In this document: one piece after another, positions 1 to 9,763 of the stretch
How the letters are laid out: each line of letters begins with the position of its first letter
Numbering within the stretch: position 1 is the stretch's first letter
Translations under genes and position numbers: made by a program
Assembly: GCA_000729835.1 (NCBI GenBank)
Contig: JFHB01000141.1
Coordinates: 1-64,000 of the forward strand
From: Atkinsonella hypoxylon
Taxonomy: Eukaryota; Ascomycota; Sordariomycetes; Hypocreales; Clavicipitaceae
Length of the DNA: 64,000 bases
Direction: 5' to 3'
Notes under the pieces: model-generated
Told to the model about the DNA's origin: nothing
Databases searched by the model: none
The model's input: only the letters and a program-made list of their open reading frames with translations

Positions 1-72
1 AGAGAGAGAGAGAATGAAAGAAAGAAATATGCTAGTAGAAAACAAAAAAGAAATACAGCAACCTCCGCTCAC

Positions 73-191
73 CAAAAGCACCAAAACATCCAAGCCCAAA
101 ATCTGGTAGAATACCAAAAGTCGAGAGAGATTCCAAAGTGTCCGAGGATGTCGGACCACATCGTTGTGAGATCATACACAATACTCTCCAT
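73..191 (-). CDS. Possible first coding exon of a gene running off the left edge
   Basis: An ATG at 191 on the minus strand opens 39 complete codons that end in a very aromatic stretch (Trp, Phe and Tyr dominate the last 15 residues). At the end the sequence reads TTTTG followed by GTGAGC, a good fungal 5' splice site at 72, just before an in-frame stop. Beyond it the minus strand is T-rich, like an intron, up to the window edge. This fits the first exon of a membrane protein whose remainder lies outside, but no second exon can be seen, so the call is weak. I do not recognise the family. It could equally be a chance open frame. Confidence 0.3.
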
Positions 192-1924
192 GATTGCGAC
201 TTGGATTGTCACCAACGACAAGTCCAATGGCTTTGCTGGATGGAATTGAAGGGGAAAAAAAATTAAGAGAAAAATGCTGAGGGTGCGTGTCCGACGGCTC
301 AATGTAACTTCAACATGCGGGCGTGAGTGGTATAAATATACAAGGACGGCCTCTTTGTTCCTGACGAACAAGCACCACGTGCCAGGGGTTCATCAAATAA
401 TAAAATTATACAGACTTTTTTTCTTGTTCGTTTGTTGGTGGTCTCTGTGCACGCAAGCGAGCTCAGCCGGGTTGTTACATGAGTGTCTTCCCCTCTTTCC
501 TCTTCTTGCGGAAGGAGCAGAAGCACAATTTGAACCATTTACAGGCCAATCCGCTCAGCTCAACTTCCCTGGCTCACTTGGACTAAGTACGGGAAAATCG
601 GACTAGAAAACAACGTGCTGTCGCCAATCAATTGACGAGTTTAATTTGTTACGGAACCGGACCTTCTGTGACTGCAATAGGTGAAGGAACCAAATTGTGA
701 ACCTGTCGGACGCGTACACCCTCAGCTAACGTACGAAGAGGTAAGGAATTGAGGAATCCTATGCCTAGAGTAGGATGTACAACAATCCAGGAGAAAGAAA
801 AACTGGGGAAATAAACAAAGATTAAAACAAAGAGCTTCCTTGAAGAAAAGAAACGAAAGACTTGATTAATCCAACCGGAGGCATGCCTCGTATGGCATTT
901 AAAAGACGCAACAAAAACCAGGCTCTCGGGACAGGTGGTTTTTCTTTGGTTACATAGTTCATGAGGGAACAGGGTCCTAAATATATCCATACCCATTGAA
1001 TACTACCGAAACACAGACTCAAGACGCTTTAAATGGCCTGGATGGTTCGCAGAGATGCGCCTCCGATTCCCACCATGTTCATATCATGCATGAACATGGA
1101 GGACCGCGAGGGTCTTAGACGAGGGAGATGCATGTGCATGTGCAGACATATTCATTCATTCATAAAGAAGGCGCAACTGCATCAAGCACAGCCAAAGGAC
1201 GACGCAATCTAGGCAAGATCTGGATTTCTGAACGACGGGGCAAGACATTGAGCTAGGATATGGATGTGGATGTGGTTATGGACATGAACTAACAAGGCTC
1301 ACGGTCCAGTGGGGGATGAGATTGAAAGAGGGTCGCACGGTGGCTAGGGGAGGGAGGAGGGGATTGGGTGGGGGGGGTGGGGCCGGGGGGGGTGTCTGCT
1401 AAGGACAACAAGGGGCCTCAGCCAACCACGGCCCAGTGAGCCCAGTAAACCACGGAGCAAGTGGAAGGAGCACATGCCCGACATTTTTCCAACGGTCTGA
1501 CGGGTGGGCAGAGGCTTTCGAAGCAAAATTTGGGCGTTTGCTAGAGAGAGATGCTGTACAGATAGATGACGAGCAAAAGAAAAGAAAAGAAGAGAAAAGC
1601 AGATGGCGCCTTCACGATCCTCATCCATGCTCACTCACTCTCAATTGCTTGTTCAACGGCTTCTGTGGGCCCAATCTGGCTCTCGGCGGCTGGCCAGTTT
1701 GGTCTGCCCCCGAATGAGATATTTCATTTGGCCGCCGAAGGGCAATCCACTTGAGCTCCAAAAAAACCCGGCGATAAATCCCATCGCATAGCGATGACCC
1801 CATATGGTTTAGCGAAGAGAAACCCCAGGCGGGGTTGGGAGCGCCTTCCGAAGACGGATTGGATTGAAACCACAGAACAGAACATGGAACTGCTAAGCAC
1901 ATGGGGTCGGTCGTGTGCATGACT

Positions 1925-1949
1925 CCCCCCCCCCCCCCCCCCCGGGGGG
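1925..1949. repeat. C19G6 homopolymer junction
   Basis: Nineteen consecutive C are followed directly by six G. The G run can pair with the adjoining C run, and the C-rich strand could form an i-motif, its complement a G-quadruplex. Lengths of such runs are often misread, so the exact count is uncertain. Confidence 0.85.
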
Positions 1950-2980
1950 CATCTTAACACGCCATAAAGTGTATAATATTGTATAATTTATACGACTGCA
2001 CGCCAAGGTCTTTAGCAGTGGTTGCCCATGTTTCTCCCACTGCTCTAATTACTAAACACCATAATCTTGCAATAGTCCTTGTCTCTCCCCTGTAGGTATC
2101 GTGAACCAGGGGCGCCAACAGCATATAATAGGGTTCTTGATATCTTCTGATACCTAACATTGAAGGAATCCCAAAAAAGCTACTTTTGTCCCCCCGGGTC
2201 GAAACGAGCAACGCAACGTGCAGTAGCCAAAATTGAATTTGCAGGCAGGGAGCTACACCCAATACAGAAAGAAGTATCTCCATTTACTGTGGAGGTCCAC
2301 GTTCAAAAGTCGTGTCCTCGCCTGAGATAAGTCTTGTTTATACATATAAGACCAGCATCTTGAAGAGGAAGCGGCGCGTTAAAGCTCGCTAAGATTACAC
2401 AGAATAAGGAATAATTGATCCCTGTGCTTGTTTTATTTAGTGGCTTGGTGTTCTAAGCTACAATTTCACACTGACTAGCTTTTCGCAGAATAATATAACA
2501 CAGGGTACAACAAGACCTCACCTATCTTGTTAGCTCTCTAGGCAATGATGCGCTTTTGACGTGGACCTTTGTAATTTATATTCCAATTCTCTCCAACTCA
2601 GGTATAACTTCATAAGAGTATGAGTGTTGATATAAAGATGAGCTGTTTCGTTGAGACGCACTGTGTGACCAAAGCGAAACTCTTCCTCCGATCACGCCAT
2701 CTATAATGATGTAGTTCAATGCAGGATTTGGAGGGCAGGGTATGCAAATGCAATGCAGTAATGTATGAATAGCGAAATCGAGTGCCGCGATTGACCCACC
2801 ACATAGTACGGTACGGTACAGAGTCCAGGACAACGTTTCCTCATTGCGTGCGTTCTGTCTGGATCATAGCGGCAGAGTTGGATTGGAATAAAAGTGCTTG
2901 ACTCAGTAACAAGTCAGACTCGATATCAGTGGTGGTAGGAGTGCATGACACGGCTCATTTGAAGAAGGAAAAGGGGAAAG

Positions 2981-2992
2981 GGGGGGGGGGGG
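2981..2992. repeat. G12 homopolymer
   Basis: A run of twelve G inside a purine-rich stretch (GAAGAAGGAAAAGGGGAAAG upstream). It lies in gene-free DNA. Confidence 0.85.
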
Positions 2993-3750
2993 AGCTACGA
3001 GGAAATCCTCCACACGATGAGGGAGCTTTCTACGATGCGTACGACTCCAAATCACAAGCACCAGGAGTTTTCGCCGTGTCAAAAACCGTTTCACATGCAG
3101 CCAAGATGCATCAATGACAGGTTTAAGAGGATTGGTGGAGACGGGCAAGCACATGCTCAAGCCACTCGATAGAAAAACTAAAAATGCATCATGGATGCGC
3201 ATGGTGTAACGGCGTAACGGGTGTAACGGGGCCCCGGGGGAGGGGGGCAGGAAGCAATATTATCCGGGAGCAGAAGGAGGGGGTGTGAGGCATGAAGGCA
3301 TGAAGCATGCATGAGCTATAGCTCACTGGATCATGTCATGATCAAACCGAACGTTTTCGCGCGTTTTCCCTCCTTCTACAATGGGACAAAATGAATTTAT
3401 TTGTGTTCGGCGACGACCCCGTTCGCCGCTCCCCGCTTTGCAAAGAAAAGCCGCCTCCATCGGCCAATCTCTCCCCCAAACCATAATTCAGCCACGGGCA
3501 GGCGGGAGAGCTGATGACGATACAGGACGTCATTTTACGCAAAGCATAACAGGCGTCACCCTGGGTTATATCATGCCCACTTCTGGGTGGGCTCTTGCTT
3601 CGACCGACGATCCCTCGTCGTAGCTCATGTGGGATAGACGGAGCTGATAATTAAGGGAAAAACAAGCTTTTGATTGCGCCCCGCGGCTGCTCCCGCTACG
3701 AACTATTAACACGTGTTCGCTACGTACATCCCGCTCTCCTACTAAAAGGA

Positions 3751-3779
3751 AACACACACACACACACACACACACACAA
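3751..3779. repeat. CA dinucleotide microsatellite
   Basis: About thirteen AC units in gene-free DNA, followed by a short A run. Confidence 0.9.
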
Positions 3780-3941
3780 CAAAAAAACGCCCCAAAAAGG
3801 GACCGATCTCAAATAGAGATGCCCACATTTTTTTTTTTTTTCTTCGTCTTCTTCAGGGAACAACGTCCGAAGCAGGTAAAGAAGAATGGGGCAGTTCTAG
3901 AAAGTTGGCTTGACCGATGGAAGTTGGAATAAAAACCCAAA

Positions 3942-4011
3942 TATAGCAGAATGGATTTGAACAAGCAACGCAATAGACGAACTTCTTCCTAACCACTATA
4001 CAATCGCTATA
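3942..4011 (-). pseudogene. tRNA-like sequence, decayed tRNA or SINE head
   Basis: Read on the minus strand, this 70-nt stretch has tRNA length. Its ends TATAGCG and TGCTATA can pair over seven positions (one G-T). An A-box-like TTGTATAGTGG starts ten positions in, and a B-box match GTTCAAATCC lies at about position 50; both are internal RNA polymerase III promoter elements at tRNA spacing. The T stem pairs only partly and I cannot fold a good anticodon arm, so this is not a working tRNA. About 100 nt further along the minus strand is an A-rich tract (around 3828-3845), as expected of a tRNA-derived SINE, but I see no target duplication. Chance resemblance is possible. Confidence 0.35.
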
Positions 4012-4038
4012 GAAAACAAAAAAGACCCAAGAATGAAA

Positions 4039-4069
4039 CCCCCCCCCCCTTTTTTTTTTTTTTTTTTTT
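4039..4069. repeat. C11T20 homopolymer junction
   Basis: Eleven C run straight into twenty T. It lies 27 nt beyond the tRNA-like sequence, on the side that would be upstream for minus-strand transcription. Confidence 0.85.
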
Positions 4070-5622
4070 AACTTACAACTCTTCACTTTGTCTTCTTGAG
4101 AGAAGATAGGTTACGAGGTTTGAATAGGGCTAACCTCTGTTCGAAGAAATGCTGCGAGATGCGTGCCGTGGATTAGCTAGCTGCATGCGGATCGGATCTA
4201 CCTCGCTAATTAGCTGCACGGACCCGGTCTCAGGTTGCCCGACTCCATGGCACATAGACCTTGCATAGAACAGTACGATAACCCAAGGCATGTACACTAA
4301 CATCCTATAGACCAGCGTGGTATACGAAGATATCCATTGCTGCTTTATAGTTTAAGGCTTCTCACAAAAAAAAAAATTTAAAAAAAAAAAGAGCTGGCCT
4401 GTACCTAAGGCTTAAGAGATGAGCACTATACTAATCTCTTTATAAATCATCTTAGATAAGGCGCAATAAAACAACATGGACTGGGGAATGGGTCCCGAGC
4501 ACATCTTCGAGAGCGGTCAAGGAGAATGCTCCGGGCATGAGTGGCTTGGAGCAGCGCGGTGCGTTCAAGGACCATCGTACTGACGTGACGGGCTGCCTTG
4601 ACCGTGGAGACCTGGACGTCGGCCTTGCCAAGTTGTAACGACATATTATTTGTAAATGACACGCATGATACACATGGAAACGATATTGCACAACTGGTCC
4701 ATTTCTCAAGATGCAGTGCTGGGCTACGCCAAGTGCCTCCGTCACCACGTGTCAGTCAACATTCGATTCGCAACAGAATGGAAGGAAAAAAAAAAAAAAC
4801 CGTCACTTGCACAATGCATCTTCACTGTAAACAAGAATGTATTTTGTGTTTTGAATACCCCGTAGTCAACTCCTGTCAACGCTGCAAATCCATGCAAAGC
4901 ATGAACCATTACGCCAAATGTCCTCGGGCAACACACCAAAATCACGAATCGCTGAGCTAAACATTAAAAAAAGAAGACCGTGATGAACCAGAACTTGAAA
5001 ATTTCTTGCCACCGTTCGTCATCTTACCAGCCTCCAGGATATCTTTCAACAAAAACAGAAAAACGCGTCCCGATTTTGCGTATGCGTGCGTGGAAAAGAC
5101 CAAAGTTTCCTTTCCTCCCAAAGCTCCCGAGTCCTTATGATGCAGTCGTAAAAAATCAAGCGCCGAGTGGGAAATCGAAAATATTTTTTTCCAAGCACAA
5201 AACATGAGCTATCAAAGCCGTTATCGCCAGGCGTCCGAGTAGGGGATCCAATACACCCATGCAAGAATGACGTCAAATGTCAAGCGAGTTGCTTATACCC
5301 AAAGCAGACCAAAGCACAGCCGCGGAGTCCTATAGTCCAGAATGCTGGCAGATGTCTGAGGCTAACGGTGTCATCCTTCCTGTGTTCAAAAAACGTCCTT
5401 ACGACGAAGGACTGGATCGAGTTAAATACACTCTACCTTGGAGTTCAATGTGCTGCCGAAGTGATCAAGATGAGCATAAAGCGGAAAGAAAAGAGCCACG
5501 GCAAAACGTTACGGCGTGAAAGCGTAGTTGGTGATAGAAATGTAGGAATCAGTGATGGTTATGATCATGCCCACGTCCCAAACCGATTCTGGTCCACCAG
5601 CTGCTTCGCTAGGTGCTCTGTC

Positions 5623-7080
5623 CTAACGTCTGCCCAGCTTCAGTAGACGGGTGCGGAACCACAGGACAAAGGCGGTCCAGACGCCTACAGTTTTGCGCTT
5701 GGCGGTTTGGGTTCTTTTGGCTTGTGAGGTAAAGCGGACCTCGTCGGCTCGAGCAGGAGCACTGTGTCCCAGGTGAGTGCTGTCATAGCCAGGCATGGAA
5801 AAATCGACCTTTTCTCCCAAGTCGTGGAATTTTGCGCCGCATCTTCCCGAGGAGGTGAGCCGAATGTCTGCACCGCTCGATATGGTGCCACTAGATACGC
5901 TGCCGTTGCCCCCGCTTCCTTTGCGAAGACGAGACTGCGTCTTTTCCGTGCGCTGGAGCTCCTTGCTTTCTGCGCGTTCCTTCTTGCGGTGCTGTTCTCG
6001 CGCATATTTCTCTTCTTTGGCACGTTCCTTGGCCTCGAATTTGCGGCGAGCCTCGCGAACCTGCTCTTGATGAGTGGAGATGTCAACTTCACTTCGAGAG
6101 CGAAGGCGAAACCCGCTCATATCGAATGAGTTGCGCAAAGGTGACATGGGCGAAGCAGACGACGTCACGGCGGTCTGGATCGAGGACAAGATTGTTGCTG
6201 CCGTTCCCAGAGGAGCGGTGGATGAGAGTGGCGAGTCTGCAGTCACAGAGGACAAGGCACTTGAGTTGAGCTCGGATTTGCTCAGATTCATAGATGCGGT
6301 GTCCAGGGGACGAGCCTGCATCGACTTGGAGCGGACCGCAGGAATCCGTGACGTCTGGCTTCCATCCGATAGGGAGCTAGGGCGTTGGCTGGGAAGAGAA
6401 GGACGGCGGTGATTAGGATGTTGGAAGTAGGCGGACTGGTAGAGAGCAGGGCGAGGCGTCGTAGAGGTCGAATGGAAGGACGAGTATGGGTCGATGTCGT
6501 CGTCCTCAGTGATGGTGGGAGAATATCCGTTCGTGATGCCGTTCTCGAAGGAGGCTCTTGAATTTGCGTATGAGAGAGGTGGAGTGGATGTCTGGGGAGT
6601 CTGCTGGAAGGGATGGATAAAGGTGCCGCCGTTGCGACCACTCGTAGTAGTCGCGATGGAAGATGTGTGGGAGTTGCCGCTTGTCGACCGCACATGCGAG
6701 TAATTGGATTGTGCTCCTTCCCTCCCTGACACATGGCCTCCTCCTCCTCCTCCGCCTCTTCCACCCCCATGACTACAGGTGCCGGAAATGTCTGTTGCGG
6801 ACAGTGAAAAGCTCACATCGCGTCCAGATCGTTTGTTGGTAATGGCCGGGACCGCATAATAATATGAGCCGTCGCTATCATAGGTGCCGAAGTCAAAGCC
6901 AGCGGCGAATCCTGGTGACGGCTGGTCGTCCCATCCACGGTCCAGGTCTAGTGATGACTCTCGATCTGAATGCGAGTGCAATTTCCTGAACACGGGCTTG
7001 ACGACAGTTCGAGTTCGTGATTTGGAAATTTTGCTTGCAGAGTGGCTGAAGACGCCAGAATGGACCTTTGCAGAGGCCAT
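5623..7080 (-). CDS. Unknown serine-rich basic protein, 485 aa
   Basis: A single open exon from an ATG at 7080, with no sign of introns. I do not recognise a named family. The protein is mostly low complexity and probably disordered. Residues 1-35 are basic and serine-rich. A glycine run lies near residues 105-116, Ser/Thr/Pro-rich sequence fills the middle, and a strongly charged, probably helical Glu/Lys/Arg segment spans about 345-395. The C-terminus combines a Lys/Arg cluster with a short hydrophobic stretch rich in Trp, Phe and Leu, ending in two arginines, which could dock on a membrane or a partner. Many Ser-Pro sites suggest phosphorylation. Length, codon use and an uninterrupted frame support a real gene; the function is unknown. 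Confidence 0.75.
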   Translation of the reverse strand: MASAKVHSGVFSHSASKISKSRTRTVVKPVFRKLHSHSDRESSLDLDRGWDDQPSPGFAAGFDFGTYDSDGSYYYAVPAITNKRSGRDVSFSLSATDISGTCSHGGGRGGGGGGGHVSGREGAQSNYSHVRSTSGNSHTSSIATTTSGRNGGTFIHPFQQTPQTSTPPLSYANSRASFENGITNGYSPTITEDDDIDPYSSFHSTSTTPRPALYQSAYFQHPNHRRPSLPSQRPSSLSDGSQTSRIPAVRSKSMQARPLDTASMNLSKSELNSSALSSVTADSPLSSTAPLGTAATILSSIQTAVTSSASPMSPLRNSFDMSGFRLRSRSEVDISTHQEQVREARRKFEAKERAKEEKYAREQHRKKERAESKELQRTEKTQSRLRKGSGGNGSVSSGTISSGADIRLTSSGRCGAKFHDLGEKVDFSMPGYDSTHLGHSAPARADEVRFTSQAKRTQTAKRKTVGVWTAFVLWFRTRLLKLGRR

Positions 7081-7264
7081 TATTTCTTGAGGGCAACAAC
7101 TCGGCTTGGTAGCCTTTGCCGGCTGCTGCCGAGTGTTTGTTGCTGCTGCGGGTGGTTGTTCGTGTCGTCAATGCGGAGAGGAGGTGTCGTGGCCGGCAAT
7201 GTTGTTGATATGGGGTGCCAACGTCCTAGATGCAACTGCGGCGGTCCATGTTACTCCATCGTCG

Positions 7265-7304
7265 CTCTATGTAGCTCTATGTAGCTCTATGTAGCTCTAT
7301 GTAG
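7265..7304. repeat. Four perfect copies of CTCTATGTAG
   Basis: Four identical 10-bp units with no mismatch, about 185 bp upstream of the ATG of the minus-strand gene at 7080, in its promoter or 5' UTR. Confidence 0.95.
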
Positions 7305-7920
7305 CTTGATGTTGTTGTCACTCAAGGTTACACGGAAATGTCCTGGATAAACACAAACGCATGGACCCAAACTCTGCAAACAAATGGCAGAAGCTTTCAA
7401 GTTGACAACACAAGCCCAGCTCTGTCTGGGATACAAATAGTCGAACAGAATAGTTACGGAGTAAGCAAATGAGCACAGTCCAGGGCTGGGAAGAAGAGGT
7501 CAAGGAGGTAATAAGCGTCCACCTGGACGTCTGCAGACTGAAACGCTTTCGATGGATTGATTGGGTGGATTGGATGATTTAGATGGATGGGTGGGTGATG
7601 GATGGGTTGTTGCGTGGGTGATGAGGGGGACACTTGGGCGACAGGGGGCCGGGGCATTACGTGGTTGGTTGCTTGGCGAACTTGGCGAGTTGGCGAAATC
7701 CCTATTTGCCTCGTCGCCTCGTACAGACTCCGTACAGACCAAGACCAGGCCGAATGCGCCAGATGCTCAGATTGGATTGAAGGCGAGGCGCACCCGCAGC
7801 AGCCCACCCTGGCTTGCCCGGCGACCTGGTAGATTACGACGGGGCTTGATGCGACGAAGCGGTGCTGGATGGCCCAAGTCCTTTGGAAAGATAACAATAG
7901 CAGAGTGCATCTGACAGTCC

Positions 7921-7944
7921 CAGCTCCAGCTCCAGCTCCAGCTC
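7921..7944. repeat. Four perfect copies of CAGCTC
   Basis: A perfect hexamer array in gene-free DNA. Confidence 0.95.
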
Positions 7945-8527
7945 ACGTCGTGATGATGCTGCTCAAGGATGCGTTCCAGTAGTCAGACGGGAGGCGTGTC
8001 GGAGAATTCGACTTTTTTGCCGATTAGCTCAGCAAGAACATTCAGAAAGAATAACTCGAAACCGGAAACAGCCAACCCGAGGGATCTAGCAGGGTCTATG
8101 TATTATATACGGAGCAGAATCAATAAAACATCATCTGTGTGGAGCAGGAGCCGCTTCGAATTCGGGTCCGTCTCATTTGACTTTGACTTTTGGTCAGGAG
8201 GCGTAATTACTCCCCACAGCATTTTGATGAGTGTTCATCTCGCGAATTCAAAAGTCTAACTATCGATCCTCTTTCCTTTATGTACGCTAGGGTTTTTTTT
8301 TTTTGGTCATTCTTCTCTCTTGGGGCCTCCGATTTCTCCCCACTGAGCCGAATTCCCCAAGGTGGCTCCCGCGCCTCATCCGGCTGCCTCCTACGAAATT
8401 GGCTCGACTAGATGGGCTTGCCCGAGAGGATTTGAGTTTGTGGTGGCCACAAACCATGCCGACTTCTTCGCGACGTCCAGCCTCGGTCAGGTCTGGGGCA
8501 AGTTAATTGTCCGCACCTTGGTACGGA

Positions 8528-8557
8528 GTGGTCCGTAGTGGTCCGTAGTGGTTCGTA
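8528..8557. repeat. Three copies of GTGGTCCGTA
   Basis: Three 10-bp units, the last with one C-to-T change. The array begins beside a GTACGGAGT word at 8521 and contains the related TCCGTA string. Confidence 0.9.
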
Positions 8558-8645
8558 GTCCGTACCCGTAGTCCATGACAATCACTAGTCGAGCAGATCA
8601 GCGTGTGTTTCGTGCCGTGTCTCATCTCTGTGGCGCTGTGCTGTT

Positions 8646-8694
8646 GACGTGCGACGTGCGACGTGCGACGTGCGACCTGCGACGTGCGACCTGC
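8646..8694. repeat. Seven copies of GACGTGC / GACCTGC
   Basis: Seven 7-bp units in series; units 4 and 6 count as perfect or variant by a single G/C difference (units 5 and 7 read GACCTGC). The G/C variant recurs, so part of the array probably spread as a two-unit block. Confidence 0.9.
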
Positions 8695-8873
8695 AATGCA
8701 TGCGCTTGGCGTAACACTGATAAGCCCCCCAGGCCGAGATCGTGCGCGAGGCAGATGCAGCCGGAGCGGTAACGACGTCTCGAGCATCAAAGGCAAAGGT
8801 TGCATTTTGCGCAATAAAATCTGTTTGCGGGCTTTTCCATGGCGAGCCTGCAGATGGCGTTGGCGTAGCAATG

Positions 8874-8894
8874 AGCCAGTAGCCAGTAGCCAGT
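8874..8894. repeat. Three copies of AGCCAGT
   Basis: A perfect 7-bp array followed directly by two copies of a GCAGCGCGG-type unit. Confidence 0.9.
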
Positions 8895-9084
8895 AGCGGA
8901 GCAGCGCGGGCAGCGCGGGCATCTGGCTGCTACGACGTTGCCTAGGTAGGTTGTTGGTACGGAGTACACCTACTTGTTTATTGAGTGTAACTACGGCGGG
9001 ACCCGTTTTCAGGTAATGTTGTTTTGCTTGTTGGACGAATTCGAATTTCTCCACCATCGTCCCGTCCACTCCAATCTCCCTCCC

Positions 9085-9168
9085 CCACCGTCACCTCCAC
9101 CGTCACCTCCACCGTCACCTCCACCGTCACCTCCACCGTCACCTCCACCTTCATCTCCACCTCCGCTT
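9085..9168. repeat. Five perfect 12-bp units plus decayed copies
   Basis: Unit CCACCGTCACCT occurs five times without mismatch to 9144, then continues in degraded form. Because the unit is a multiple of three, all frames stay open and mimic a proline- or valine/threonine-rich peptide; I do not treat it as coding. Confidence 0.9.
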
Positions 9169-9382
9169 CCGCTTCACACTTCCCACTTCCGCCTTTCCAC
9201 TCCGTACTTTTCACCTTCTCCACGTCTTGAGTAGCTCCATTCACGGAGTACTCCGTACGGTCCCGTCATCTTGTCTGTCAGCCTATCCTGTCCTGCAGGT
9301 TCTCATGTCGAGTGCTACCCAACCTTGGGTCGCTACAGCCAAGGACTGGTTTGGTTGACTCTCGATGCGCGCACGAATGATG

Positions 9383-9417
9383 GCATCGCATCGCATCGCA
9401 TCGCATCGCATCACATC
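9383..9417. repeat. GCATC pentamer array
   Basis: Six GCATC units followed by ACATC and a partial unit. Confidence 0.9.
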
Positions 9418-9732
9418 ACAGGAGCGTCTGTTCTACATCTGTGTTACCCACGACCGGAAAGCTTATGCCGGCGGCGCTGTTCTTATCTATCCACCTGTGT
9501 CCACGTGCTAACGTTAACGCCTACTGCGCTCTGGTTAACCCTTCCGCAGGCTGACAATGGACATGACTGCAGACATTAGCACGGAGGACTATCATTTGTC
9601 TGGTCATCGACAAAGGCGCAGCTTCATCCATACACCGGTCATCGGTCATCGCATACAGACCTACCTACCACTGTGGCTGTGTGGATATGTAGTGGCGCGA
9701 CTGCTTTGCTCTCTCTCTGACTTATGGACGGT

Positions 9733-9763
9733 GCATCATTGCATCATTGCATCATTGCATCAT
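9733..9763. repeat. GCATCATT octamer array
   Basis: Nearly four units of GCATCATT. The unit shares GCATC with the array at 9383, but no common origin can be shown. Confidence 0.9.

Larger units (their letters stand above)
192..5622. other. Gene-poor intergenic stretch
   Basis: No open frame here has a recognisable product or a convincing splice pattern. The stretch holds long homopolymers (C19G6 at 1925, G12 at 2981, C11T20 at 4039), a CA microsatellite at 3751, an AT-rich patch around 1960-2560 and the tRNA-like sequence at 3942-4011. The right end (roughly 5300-5622) probably includes the 3' UTR of the minus-strand gene that ends at 5623. Confidence 0.6.

Noticed and set aside
8503..9069. 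A 188-codon minus-strand frame
   Set aside because: Crosses three tandem arrays and has no protein-like composition.
9085..9168. A proline- or Val/Thr-repeat protein
   Set aside because: The open frames come from a 12-bp tandem repeat, a multiple of three, and are open in several frames on both strands.
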